A program made the position numbers and the translations under genes. Positions 42,592-50,921 of a stretch of DNA of 64,000 nucleotides are shown here, piece after piece. The stretch is from CAZYTX01 sp964650485. Lineage in GTDB: Bacteria; RBG-13-61-14; DATKZS01. The notes beneath the pieces are model-generated. The model searched no databases, was not told the origin of the DNA, and saw only the letters and a list, made by a program, of their open reading frames with translations. Position 1 is the stretch's first letter, and every line of letters begins with the position of its first letter. The DNA lies in the NCBI GenBank assembly GCA_964650485.1, contig CAZYTX010000015.1, positions 1 to 64,000 of the forward strand. The letters are read 5' to 3'.

Positions 42592-45138
42592 TCATAGTCC
42601 CGAGAACGCGCTCCTTTGGATGATGTCGTCCTGGACCGGCTTGCCCAGGTCAACGAAGTATGCGGAGTAGCCCGACACCCTGACCACAAGGTCCTTGTAC
42701 CGGTCCGGGTGCTGCTGTGCCTCGCGGAGCACCTTGTCGTCCACCACGTTGAACTGCACCTGCATGCCACCCTGCCTGAAGTGGGCTCTTATCATTGCCG
42801 CCACCTTCTTAACGCCCGCGTCGGTGGCGAGCATGGTTGGCAGGAACTTTACGTTTGTGGAGGAGCCGTTCGGCGCCAGCCGGTGGTTTAACTTGGCAAC
42901 GCTCTGCAGCGCGGCCACCGGCCCCTTCTTCTCGGCCTGGTTCGATGGGGAGAGGCTGTTGGACACGGGCTCGCCCGCGCTCCTGCCGTCCGGTGTCGCC
43001 GCAAGCACCGTGCCCTCGAACACGTGCATGCCGTACGAGAAGAAGCTTGGCCTGTATATGCCGCCCCGAAGGGGCTTGTGCTTCATGACCTCGGTGCAGA
43101 AGAACTCCGCCACCTCGCTCGCGATCGCGTCCGCCCGGTCGTCGTCCTGGCCGTACTTGGGGGCCCTGGTCTTGAGCCGCGCTTTCAGCTTCTCCTTTCC
43201 CTTGAAGTTATTCCTGTGCGCGTCCAGGAGCTCGGCCATGGACACGCTCCCCTGTTCGTATACCATCTCCTTTATGGCGGCCAGGGAGTCCGCCGCAGTG
43301 GCCAGGCCCCGGCCAGAGATGGAGTTGAAGTTGTACTGGGCCCCTCCCACGGTGGCGTCCTTCGCATTCTCGATGCACCCCTTCAGGGTGAGGGATACGA
43401 ACGGGCAGGGCAGCATCTCCGCGTATGCCCGGTCTTTGAGGTCCGTGGCCCTGGCGATCAGGTCCACGCACGCGGCCACCTGTTTTTTATAAGCTTCCAT
43501 GAACTGGTCGAAGGTCTTGAACTTTCGCGGGTCACCGGTCTTCGGTCCAAAGCGACTGCCGGCCATGCGCAGGTAGCCGTTGTTGAGCGTCATCTCGAAA
43601 GCGCCCACCAAAGACACGTCGTTTCCCGAGGTGCAGCCAAAGGTGTTCCCGTGCGAGGTCGGCTCCACGCACCCGATGATTGCATAGTCGCGCGCGTCCT
43701 CGATGGAGTAGCCGGAGTCGGCGAGAGCCGGCACGATGGCCTCGTCGTTGAATATGGAGGGGCCGTTGGCGCTCCTGTGAATGGATACCACCTTTTCCAC
43801 GTAATCATCCGGCGACTTTTCGCTTGTCCTGAAAGACATAGAGTTCGTCATGTGCTGCATGGTGGTGGTGGCCTTGATGAACAGGTATGAGAGCGGGTTG
43901 GTGGCGTCCTCCCCGTCGCGGCCCACCCCGCCCACGGTCACGGCCATGTTGTCCGCGCCCAGCTCGGACCCGGTCTGCTTGCCGTAAGGAGGCAGCACGA
44001 TCACGTTATAGGAGAGCTTTACGATCAGCTCCTCCAGAAGCTCGAGCGCCTGCTCCTCGGTGATGCTCCCTCCCTCCAGGTCCGCCTTCAGATACGGCCA
44101 CAAATACTGGTCCATGCGTCCGAGCGCGAACACGCTGGGCATCCCGTATGATATGAGAGCCATGACCTGGGTGAGCCACACGAACTGGAGGGCCTCGCGA
44201 AAGTCGCCCGGGGGATGCCAGGGCACTCGCCTGCACCGCTCGGCTATTGCGATAAGCTCGGCCTTGCGCGCCGGGTCCCGTTGCTCTCTCGCCTTTTCCT
44301 CGGCCAGCCTTGCAAAGCGCCCCGCAAAGACCCTGGCAGCGTCGCAGCATATGATAACGGAATCGAGGAAAGCCCCGGCCTCGGGGTCATTGCCCGCCTC
44401 CTGCAGCTTCTCCCCGGCCCTTTTCTTCGCGCCCTCGAACCCTCCTTCCAGCAGGTTCTTGTGACCTATGACCAGGTGGCCCTGCACGTCGAACACGTTC
44501 ATGCACAGCCCCGGGTTGTTGACCGGTATCTCCTCCCCGGCCCGGGCCATGTACCTGGGGTTCCCGCCCGCGCTCTGCACCTGCTTGTACACGGCGCCCA
44601 GCCCGAAGCCCCGCACCCGGTCGAGCGAGCTTCTTGCCGTGAGCTTTACGGGAAAGTATAGGCCGCTTTGTTTCCAGAGCTCTTTCTTGCGCTCTCGTAT
44701 GGTCTTGCTGTGCCAGTAGGGTAGGATGTCCTGCATGAGCTCGCGCTTCTCGTCTTCGGAGAGGCGGTAGGGCCTGTCCGGCCGGGTGAGGAGCTTTTCC
44801 AGTTCCATCTCCAGCACCAGGTTGATTTCGCCCCGCTCCACCGGTATCACCGCGGCCACCAGCTTGCCCGAGCGGTTGCCCACTATGGCCTCCCGGTCCA
44901 GGATGTATACGGTCATGTTCTCCAGGGTGTGGGCGAAAGCCCGGGCCGCGCGCAGGGCAGGGTGCAGACCCCCGGTGCCCCTATACGATTCAGTGTAGTA
45001 GCGGGCCCGCTCGATGCATATCTCGTAGGGCGCGTCCAGGATCATTTTTCGCAGGGCATGAGTGCGGGATTGCGGCTCTGTCGTCTGGGGTGCGGGGATC
45101 CTGTTTTTTTCTGGAAGGCTTTCTACGGCTTCTGTCAT
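42592..45138 (-). CDS. Glycyl radical enzyme (dehydratase/lyase-type), function unassigned
   Basis: 848-residue enzyme of the pyruvate formate-lyase-like superfamily. The catalytic Cys is C490 followed by E492 (IIGCVEPTSHGNTFG), the C-x-E arrangement of eliminase members such as choline TMA-lyase and glycerol/propanediol dehydratase. The glycyl radical site is G823 in VVRVSGYSAYFVDLG. The stretch after the Cys-Glu (SHGNTFGCTSGNDVSLVGAF) differs from the GKT-type sequence usual in the known lyases. GHLVIGHKN (220-228) lies about where dehydratases hold a further catalytic His/Asp. AAAGGAG precedes the ATG. No radical SAM activase is adjacent, which is unusual, and no microcompartment signal or shell gene is seen. 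Divergent from a class II aldolase gene. Confidence 0.9.
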   Translation of the reverse strand: MTEAVESLPEKNRIPAPQTTEPQSRTHALRKMILDAPYEICIERARYYTESYRGTGGLHPALRAARAFAHTLENMTVYILDREAIVGNRSGKLVAAVIPVERGEINLVLEMELEKLLTRPDRPYRLSEDEKRELMQDILPYWHSKTIRERKKELWKQSGLYFPVKLTARSSLDRVRGFGLGAVYKQVQSAGGNPRYMARAGEEIPVNNPGLCMNVFDVQGHLVIGHKNLLEGGFEGAKKRAGEKLQEAGNDPEAGAFLDSVIICCDAARVFAGRFARLAEEKAREQRDPARKAELIAIAERCRRVPWHPPGDFREALQFVWLTQVMALISYGMPSVFALGRMDQYLWPYLKADLEGGSITEEQALELLEELIVKLSYNVIVLPPYGKQTGSELGADNMAVTVGGVGRDGEDATNPLSYLFIKATTTMQHMTNSMSFRTSEKSPDDYVEKVVSIHRSANGPSIFNDEAIVPALADSGYSIEDARDYAIIGCVEPTSHGNTFGCTSGNDVSLVGAFEMTLNNGYLRMAGSRFGPKTGDPRKFKTFDQFMEAYKKQVAACVDLIARATDLKDRAYAEMLPCPFVSLTLKGCIENAKDATVGGAQYNFNSISGRGLATAADSLAAIKEMVYEQGSVSMAELLDAHRNNFKGKEKLKARLKTRAPKYGQDDDRADAIASEVAEFFCTEVMKHKPLRGGIYRPSFFSYGMHVFEGTVLAATPDGRSAGEPVSNSLSPSNQAEKKGPVAALQSVAKLNHRLAPNGSSTNVKFLPTMLATDAGVKKVAAMIRAHFRQGGMQVQFNVVDDKVLREAQQHPDRYKDLVVRVSGYSAYFVDLGKPVQDDIIQRSAFSGL

Positions 45139-45310
45139 GGCGGGCTCCTTTCTGCCGATGCTTTTTTGTCTATCGGGCAGCTCACAAAAGCTATGTGGGC
45201 CACCCTCAACCCATACACCATGTCATAAAAATAGCTGATCAGAGGCGCCAATACAAGAAGAGCAAAGATATATGGCATCACTCTTGTCCAAAACAGGATC
45301 AGGAAAATTT

Positions 45311-45478
45311 ACCACAAAGTCGCAAAGGCACGAAGAATTAAAAGGATCAGGAGGATTGATTCAAGGCCTTGGCAAAGTCAACCTGGATTTGGACATGGCA
45401 AAAAAAGAGGGGGCTTGCTCGCTTTTGACCCTCGCTTTGCCTTTTCTTCCTTGGCGTCTTTTCTGGTGCCTTGGCGTT
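45311..45478. repeat. Imperfect inverted repeat of the ACCACAAAGTCGCAAAGGCACGAAG type
   Basis: The left arm (45311-45335) contains ACAAAGTCGCAAAGGCACG; the right arm (45447-45478) contains CTTGGCGTCTTTTCTGGTGC and CTTGGCG, largely complementary. Between them are further short complementary pieces (GGCAAAGTCAACC, GACCCTCGCTTTGCC). Similar arms are common in environmental bacterial genomes. It fills most of the 428-base gap between the glycyl radical enzyme and aldolase genes; 45139-45310 holds no feature that I can support. Confidence 0.7.
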
Positions 45479-45507
45479 TTGCTTTCGCTTCTGCCCTCGT
45501 TTATAAT
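45479..45507 (+). promoter_or_regulatory. Promoter for the class II aldolase gene, at the edge of a repeat
   Basis: TTGCTT (45479-45484), 17-base spacer, perfect TATAAT (45502-45507), 60 bases before the ATG at 45567. The -35 begins right after the right arm of the inverted repeat. Confidence 0.6.
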
Positions 45508-45566
45508 CCTTTTACTGTCCGGGTCTGCGTCAGGGAAGTGTTTTAGTAACGAGGAGGTTTAAGCCA

Positions 45567-46241
45567 ATGAGTGATAAGTATGCCGAGCTTCGGCGCGATG
45601 TGTGCGATTACGCACGCAGGATGGCGGCAGAGGGGTGGGTCACGGGCTCTTCGGGCAACGTGAGCGTACGTGTCCCCGGGGAGGAGGGTCACTATGTTAT
45701 AACACCCACCAGTATAAAGTACAACGAGCTTGTGCCCGATAACATAGTAGTCTGCGACGAGGAGGGGGACGAGGTCATCGAGGTTGAGAACGCGCCCAGC
45801 TTCGAGCTGCCGTTGCACGTTGCCGTGTACAAGGCCCGGCCGGACGCGAACGCGGTTTTCCACACCCATGCGCTCTACAGCACGGTTTTATCGGTGCTGC
45901 GGCTTCCGCTGCCTCCCATAGTTGAGGAGCTGGTGCCCTACATCGGGGGCGAGATATTGGTGGCGGAGTACGGTCAGTCGGGCACGGACGATCTGGCCGA
46001 AAACGTGGTCAAGGCGCTCGGCGACAAGGGCGGGGTCTTCATAGCCAACCACGGCAACGTTTGCGTAGGCAAGAACCTGAAGAAAGCGTTCAACGTGTGC
46101 GCGCTGCTGGAGCGGACCGCGCAGACGTACGTGGAGTGCTTAAAGCTGGAAGGTCTTGGTCACGGTTCGGTGACGCGTCTTCCTGGCGAGGTGGTGGAGT
46201 CGGAGGCCGGGATGTACGAGGCCATGAAGGACTTCGACTGA
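45567..46241 (+). CDS. Class II aldolase (FucA/AraD family)
   Basis: 224-residue zinc-dependent aldolase/epimerase family enzyme. TGSSGNVSVRV (26-36, phosphate binding), catalytic Glu80 in PSFELPLH, zinc ligands H99 and H101 in VFHTHALYS and H162 in IANHGN. Length and motifs fit L-fuculose-1-phosphate aldolase, 5-deoxyribulose-phosphate aldolases and related enzymes that release DHAP plus an aldehyde such as lactaldehyde or acetaldehyde. GAGGAGGT precedes the ATG. The divergent glycyl radical enzyme could act on a product such as 1,2-propanediol; this link is inference from position. Confidence 0.88.
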   Translation: MSDKYAELRRDVCDYARRMAAEGWVTGSSGNVSVRVPGEEGHYVITPTSIKYNELVPDNIVVCDEEGDEVIEVENAPSFELPLHVAVYKARPDANAVFHTHALYSTVLSVLRLPLPPIVEELVPYIGGEILVAEYGQSGTDDLAENVVKALGDKGGVFIANHGNVCVGKNLKKAFNVCALLERTAQTYVECLKLEGLGHGSVTRLPGEVVESEAGMYEAMKDFD

Positions 46242-46282
46242 TCGGCCCGGTCAAAGACTCATCTTGTCACAGGATGTTACGC

Positions 46283-47446
46283 ATGGAGACTGCGGCGAGG
46301 TTGGGGGCTTTTGCAGTGGTGCTGGCCCTGCAGGCCTTAGCCGCTTTTGTTTTTATACGCGGGCTCAAGCTCCCCTCGGGCTGGGCGTGGCCGGTCATAT
46401 TCGCTTTCATACTTTTCAATTTTCCGCTGCCGTACCTGTTCTGGCTGCAGGCCGGCGCCAGGCAGGCTCCGTTTTGGGTTGCTGCGCTCGTTGTCAGGCC
46501 CTGCTTTGCCTGGCAGTTCAACTGGATCACTTTCCTTTTTATCGCCGGTCCACTGGTCATACTGGGATGGCTTTTTGCCTGGCTGTTCCACGCCCAGGCT
46601 ATTATAAGCGTGATGAGATGGGTGCTGGTCCCGCTGGTGCTTGCCTGGTGGTCGCTCAGCTTTTACGGTCTGTTCGACACGGTGCGGCCGCCGGAGTACA
46701 ACACCGTGGAGGTGGATCTTCCTGGCCTGCCGGCTTCCGAAGACGGCGCCAGGGTTGCGCTTCTCTCCGACCCGCACGTTGCCTGGTGGAACTCTGCCAG
46801 GGAGATATGCCACATAGGAAAAGCTATAAGGGAAATGGACCCCGACCTCTTCCTGGTGACCGGCGACATGGTGGACCACAACCCCGATTACGTGCACGCG
46901 TTCGCGGACTGCATGGAGGGGATCGAGCCCCGGCTGGGAAGGTACGCCATCATCGGCAACCACGACGTTTACACGGGCAGGGAGGCGGTGGCCAGGCGCA
47001 TGCAGGCCCGTGGCTTCGGGATGATAAGGAACCAGTGGATCAGCCTCGCGGACAAAGGCTCGGCGATTGTGCTGGCCGGCGTGGAGGACTCGGGCGTGAA
47101 CTGGGCCGGCAAGGGCCCGGCAACTAAAAAGCTGCCCGGTATACTGGCCGACTGCCCGCAGCAGGCCCCGGTGATACTGATGAAGCACAGGCCCTCGGAC
47201 TTCAAGTACTACAAGGACCTGCCCGTGGACCTGGTGCTCTCGGGCCACACCCACGGGGGCCAGTTCAAGCTCCCCTTCGGCGGCCCGGGTCTCGCCCATA
47301 TGACGTATAAGTATCCGGAGGGCCTGCACTCGCAGGGTGGAAAGACCACGTTCGTGAGCCGGGGCACAGGCACCGTGGGCTGGCCCTTCAGGCTTTTCTG
47401 CCCAAAGCAGGCCACCCTGATAATCCTGCGCTCGCCTGATGCGTGA
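46283..47446 (+). CDS. Membrane-anchored metallophosphoesterase
   Basis: 387 residues: four hydrophobic segments in the first 140 (for example LGAFAVVLALQALAAFVFI, WAWPVIFAFILFNFPLPYLF), then a calcineurin-like phosphoesterase domain with all five metal blocks: LLSDPHVAW, VTGDMVDHN, IIGNHDVY, MKHRPS and LSGHTHGGQFKLP. This matches the YkuE/UDP-diacylglucosamine-hydrolase-like group of membrane phosphoesterases. The domain probably faces the cytoplasm or periplasm next to the membrane; substrate unknown. The ATG at 46283 lies 8 bases after AGGA; another ATG at 46274 would add three residues. It follows the aldolase gene by 41 bases. Confidence 0.88.
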   Translation: METAARLGAFAVVLALQALAAFVFIRGLKLPSGWAWPVIFAFILFNFPLPYLFWLQAGARQAPFWVAALVVRPCFAWQFNWITFLFIAGPLVILGWLFAWLFHAQAIISVMRWVLVPLVLAWWSLSFYGLFDTVRPPEYNTVEVDLPGLPASEDGARVALLSDPHVAWWNSAREICHIGKAIREMDPDLFLVTGDMVDHNPDYVHAFADCMEGIEPRLGRYAIIGNHDVYTGREAVARRMQARGFGMIRNQWISLADKGSAIVLAGVEDSGVNWAGKGPATKKLPGILADCPQQAPVILMKHRPSDFKYYKDLPVDLVLSGHTHGGQFKLPFGGPGLAHMTYKYPEGLHSQGGKTTFVSRGTGTVGWPFRLFCPKQATLIILRSPDA

Positions 47447-48436
47447 CTAGTTATCTTTCAGCCACGCAATCAGCGAGTCCATTGATTCCATGGGCTCTCT
47501 CGGTGGGAGCCCGGCGCAGACAAAACACGGCAGGCCGGACACAGCGGCATTTACCCATTGCAAACGGTCCTCCCAAAACCCTCTGTTAAAGAGCTTTTCG
47601 CCGAACCCGTGCATCTCTTCCAAGTCGGTCCGCGCCATGCGCGCGGCCATGTCTTCGGGGGCCAGTGGCGCCGGGCTTTTGTTTTTGCTTGCCGGCCCGG
47701 ACAGCCATATTGCGCCGGCCAGGGCGCTCTTTGGGGCGATGTTTATTTCCGGGACCAGGAGTTCTACCCTTGCCTTGAAGTACATCTTCAGTCTTTTCAT
47801 TGAGGCATGGCGCAGAGCCGTGCGCAGGGCTATGTCCAGCTTGTGTCTGGAAGAGAGCCCTGCTGTGGCGCTTCTGGATGCGAGGTGCCTTGCGCCCAGC
47901 CGCAGGGGGGTCGGGTATGCGAGCACGTATTGGCCGTCCAGCAGCGAGAAGTCGTCTCCGGCAAAGGGGCGCCCGGCATCGAGCCATCTGAGCACCCAGG
48001 TGGTCTTGCCGGCGCCGCCGGGTCCGGCCACCAGCACGGCCCGCTCCCCGTCCGATAGGGCGGCGGCATGGGTCATGAGGGCCCCCTTGCGCTCTGCCGC
48101 GATCCTTATTGCCGGCTCCACTATCCACTTGGACACGATGAACCGGGTCGCCGCGTTCCCTGTGACCTTAAGAGCAAACGGCCTTTGCGAGGGCTCTCCC
48201 GCGTGCACCTGCCAGCGGGCCATCATGTGCCTGCCATGCCAGGAGAAGGCCGGCGCAAAAGTCTCGTCCCAAACCCCTTGCGGGTAGTCGAGACATACGT
48301 CCAAGTCAAGGTCTTGGAGCACGGGGGCGCGGTCCTCGAAGAAATACAGCTCTCGCCTGACAGGGTCCACAAGACCTGGCGATCCCTTCACCCTTCCCTT
48401 TACCAGCCGGTGGATAGAGAAGAAGAATTCTGGCAA
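47447..48436 (-). CDS. HPr kinase-like P-loop protein
   Basis: 329 residues. The C-terminal two thirds resemble the HPr serine kinase fold: Walker A LVAGPGGAGKTTWVLRW (about 134-150) and AGDDFSLLDGQYVLAYPTPLRL, where the GDD and the following YPTPL stretch match HprK-like proteins found in peptide-modification and exopolysaccharide clusters. The N-terminal third (VDPVRRELYFFEDRAPVLQD) is uncharacterised. No HPr (ptsH) gene is nearby. It lies 2 bases downstream of the GDP-mannose dehydratase gene, so a role in the glycan cluster is more plausible than in sugar-uptake control. Confidence 0.72.
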   Translation of the reverse strand: MPEFFFSIHRLVKGRVKGSPGLVDPVRRELYFFEDRAPVLQDLDLDVCLDYPQGVWDETFAPAFSWHGRHMMARWQVHAGEPSQRPFALKVTGNAATRFIVSKWIVEPAIRIAAERKGALMTHAAALSDGERAVLVAGPGGAGKTTWVLRWLDAGRPFAGDDFSLLDGQYVLAYPTPLRLGARHLASRSATAGLSSRHKLDIALRTALRHASMKRLKMYFKARVELLVPEINIAPKSALAGAIWLSGPASKNKSPAPLAPEDMAARMARTDLEEMHGFGEKLFNRGFWEDRLQWVNAAVSGLPCFVCAGLPPREPMESMDSLIAWLKDN

Positions 48437-48438
48437 GT

Positions 48439-49413
48439 CTAGCTCCCGGCCTGATCCTGCAGGAGGGCGAGGTCATTGTCAACCATCATCTTGATGAGCT
48501 CTTCAAAGCTTGTCCGGTGGGTCCAGCCGAGTTTTTCCCCGGCCCTGGCAGGGTCCCCCACCAGGCGGCCCTTCTCGGCAGAGCGCACAAGCGAAGGGCT
48601 GACTATCACGTGGTCTTTCCAGTCGAGTCCCGCGTGCTGGAATGCAGTCTCGCACAGGTCGCGCACGGTGTGCTGCTCGCCGGTGGCTATGACATAGTCG
48701 TCGGGCGCATCCTGCTGCAGCATGAGCCACATGGCCTTTACGTAGTCCCCGGCAAAGCCCCAGTCGCGCCTGCTGGAGAGGTCCCCGAGCTCGATCTTTT
48801 CCTCGATGCCCAGCTTTATGGCGGCCGCGGCCCGGGTGACTTTCCTGGTCACGAAGTTGGCGCTGCGCCTCGGCGACTCATGATTGAAGAGTATGCCCGA
48901 GCAGGCGAACACTCCCAGGCTCTCGCGGTAGTACCTTGTCATGTAGTGGCCATAAGCCTTGGCCGCGCCGTAGGGGTTGCGCGGATAAAAAGGTGTGCTC
49001 TCGTTCTGCGGCGACTGGGTGACGTTGCCGAACATCTCCGAGGACCCTGCCTGGAAGAAGCGGACCTTTGGCCCCGCGGCGCGCACGGCCTCCAGCACCC
49101 GGGTCACTCCCAGGGCGTTCAGCTCTCCCATGAGCAGGGGCTGCTCCTTGTGGTCCGGCACGAAGCTCATGGCCGCGAGGTTGTAGACCTCCCGCGGCTG
49201 TGAGGCTTTCATGGCTTTTGCGAGCGAGTCCCCGTCCAGCATGTCGCCCTGTATGAGCTCTATGTCATCCAGTATGTGACTGATGCATGCGGTCCTGTGC
49301 TCGGAGACCTCCAGGTCGAGGCCGAACACGCGGTAGCCCTCCTCCAGCAGCAGCTCGGCCAGGTAGCTCCCGTCCTGGCCGGTGATCCCGGTTATGAGTG
49401 CATTCTTTTTCAT
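48439..49413 (-). CDS. gmd: GDP-mannose 4,6-dehydratase
   Basis: Short-chain dehydrogenase-type enzyme giving GDP-4-keto-6-deoxymannose, precursor of GDP-fucose, GDP-rhamnose and perosamine. NAD(P) motif GITGQDGSYLAELLLE (8-23), active-site SSEMFGNV and YGAAKAYGHY (Tyr/Lys), and the GMD-specific HESPRRSANFVTRKVTRA and GDLSSRRDWGFAGDYVKAM. Length 324 is normal. It is followed by the HPr-kinase-like gene and preceded by the TolA-like gene (12-base gap). The next enzymes for a specific deoxysugar (GMER, Rmd or PerA) are not in the window. Confidence 0.95.
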   Translation of the reverse strand: MKKNALITGITGQDGSYLAELLLEEGYRVFGLDLEVSEHRTACISHILDDIELIQGDMLDGDSLAKAMKASQPREVYNLAAMSFVPDHKEQPLLMGELNALGVTRVLEAVRAAGPKVRFFQAGSSEMFGNVTQSPQNESTPFYPRNPYGAAKAYGHYMTRYYRESLGVFACSGILFNHESPRRSANFVTRKVTRAAAAIKLGIEEKIELGDLSSRRDWGFAGDYVKAMWLMLQQDAPDDYVIATGEQHTVRDLCETAFQHAGLDWKDHVIVSPSLVRSAEKGRLVGDPARAGEKLGWTHRTSFEELIKMMVDNDLALLQDQAGS

Positions 49414-49425
49414 ATAATAGCAGAC

Positions 49426-50328
49426 CTAGTAAGGCTCCTCGTCCTCGGGCACGAACCTTATGGGCAGCTCCAGCACACCTTCCTCCACCTCGCGCGGCAG
49501 AGGCGGCAGCTTCTTTATCTTCGCAAGAAGAGCCATCACCGACTTGTCCATGTCAGGGTTGCCAGACTCGTGGAGCACCTGGTATCCCATCACCTTGCCG
49601 TCCTCGTCAACCTTTATGAGCACGTCGAAGTGGAGGCCCTGGTTCAGGGGCACGGTCACGGGCAGGTCCCAGGAGCGGAGCAGCTCCATGCCGGCGAGCC
49701 TCTTGTAGTGCAGTATCCTCACGTCGCCCTTCACCCCGGCCATGGCAAGGCCCCAGGCCGTGCTCCCGTCCACTGAGCCTTGCAGGCTGCCGCGGCCGGA
49801 GACCATGTTCCTCGCAAGATCTATGTCGTCCCGCTTTGCATCCGGAAAAGTATCGGAGGACCCCTCTTCCCCTCCGTCCTCCTCGCCAGGGGCTTTTTCC
49901 TCCTCCGGCTCCTTCTGCTCTTCGGGCTCATCCTCCTTCACCGGCTTCTTGTTCTTTTGCTCCTCGGGCTCCGGCTCTTTCTTTTCGGCCGCTTTCTCGG
50001 GAGGCTCTTCGCTCTCTTCCTCCGGATTTTCGATCACCGGCTTTGCAATCTTCTTGGGCTCCGGTTTTGGTGCTTCCGCTTGCAAGGGCTTTTGCGAGGC
50101 GGGCCCGGGATCATCAGCCTTGGCCGGCGCGCCCTTCTTCGGCATGGGCGCGACCCACCTCACCTGAATGGAGTGATCCGAAAGCCACGGCTCGCGGCCG
50201 CAGCGGCTGGAGAGCGCGACAACACAGAGCAGCGCGAGGTGCACGCACCCGGAGGCGGCCACCGCCTTCAAAAAGGAGCACGTGACCTCTTTGTCCCGCT
50301 TCCCATATGCAACAGTATAAGAGCTCAC
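49426..50328 (-). CDS. TolA/TonB-like energy transducer with Pro-Glu-Lys-rich linker
   Basis: 300 residues: short cytoplasmic tail, one membrane segment (FLKAVAASGCVHLALLCVVAL), a long periplasmic linker of Pro, Glu and Lys (about 60-165), and a C-terminal domain ending VDEDGKVMGYQVLHESGNPD then VMALLAKIKKLPPLP, which is the TonB_C/TolA-type fold (the VLHESGN and KLPPLP motifs are typical of gliding or TolA-like TonB proteins). It would link ExbD/TolR-driven proton motive force to the outer membrane. Its start overlaps the stop of the ExbD/TolR gene by 4 bases. Confidence 0.85.
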   Translation of the reverse strand: MSSYTVAYGKRDKEVTCSFLKAVAASGCVHLALLCVVALSSRCGREPWLSDHSIQVRWVAPMPKKGAPAKADDPGPASQKPLQAEAPKPEPKKIAKPVIENPEEESEEPPEKAAEKKEPEPEEQKNKKPVKEDEPEEQKEPEEEKAPGEEDGGEEGSSDTFPDAKRDDIDLARNMVSGRGSLQGSVDGSTAWGLAMAGVKGDVRILHYKRLAGMELLRSWDLPVTVPLNQGLHFDVLIKVDEDGKVMGYQVLHESGNPDMDKSVMALLAKIKKLPPLPREVEEGVLELPIRFVPEDEEPY

Positions 50329-50765
50329 CTGGTCTCGATCTCCTCGGGCTCGGTCACCATGCCGAGGCCCGGGACGCCCGCCTTCCTGGCCGCGGCCATC
50401 ACCCCCACCACGAACCCGTATGGCACGTCTTGGTCGGCCCGCAGGTACACCTCCTTGCCGGCGCGGCCGGACAGGGTCTCCTCGAGCACCGGGCCCAGCC
50501 TCTCGACCTCGACCTCGATGTCGTCAAGGAAAACCTTCTTGCCTTCGGTCACAGTTATCACCAGCTCGTCCGTCTTCACCGGAAAAGCGGACATGGTGAC
50601 CTGGGGAAGGTCTACGGAGACCCCCTGCTGCAGGTGGGGAGCGGTGAGCATGAAGATGATGAGCAGCACCAGCATCACGTCCACCAGAGGGGTCACGTTG
50701 ATCTCCGACATGGGTAGCATGCTGTTCCCGCCCGCGCCTCCTTGCATAAAAGCCCCCTTTGTCAC
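50325..50765 (-). CDS. ExbD/TolR family biopolymer transport protein
   Basis: 146 residues: a short cytoplasmic N-terminus, one membrane helix with the conserved proton-path Asp (SEINVTPLVDVMLVLLIIFM), and a periplasmic domain with YLRADQDVPYGFVVGVMAAA, the classic ExbD/TolR C-terminal motif. It normally works with ExbB/TolQ, but no such gene is upstream: the neighbour at 50922 is a lipid kinase, after a 156-base gap. The partner is therefore elsewhere. Translationally coupled to the TolA/TonB-like gene. Confidence 0.93.
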   Translation of the reverse strand: MTKGAFMQGGAGGNSMLPMSEINVTPLVDVMLVLLIIFMLTAPHLQQGVSVDLPQVTMSAFPVKTDELVITVTEGKKVFLDDIEVEVERLGPVLEETLSGRAGKEVYLRADQDVPYGFVVGVMAAARKAGVPGLGMVTEPEEIETR

Positions 50766-50921
50766 CGCTGTGCAGCGGGTCTAAAACTCTATACTTATTT
50801 AACTGCAATCGCCTGGCATTATCAACCCGGAGTTTTTAAGGCTCGCAACGACGCCATGAGGCCACGGTATGTTGTATCATATGTGAGGCGGGAGGGATCA
50901 AGTCTTTACGACCCCTGGAGT

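Noticed and set aside
45170..45212. Fragment resembling the two-hairpin element (minus-strand CCACATAGCTTTTGTG)
   Set aside because: Only one arm is similar; it does not form the hairpin.
46061..46282. Extended N-terminus of the membrane phosphoesterase
   Set aside because: The extension lies inside the aldolase gene in another frame and is Arg/Gly-rich; the membrane segment and ribosome site support a start at 46283 (or 46274).
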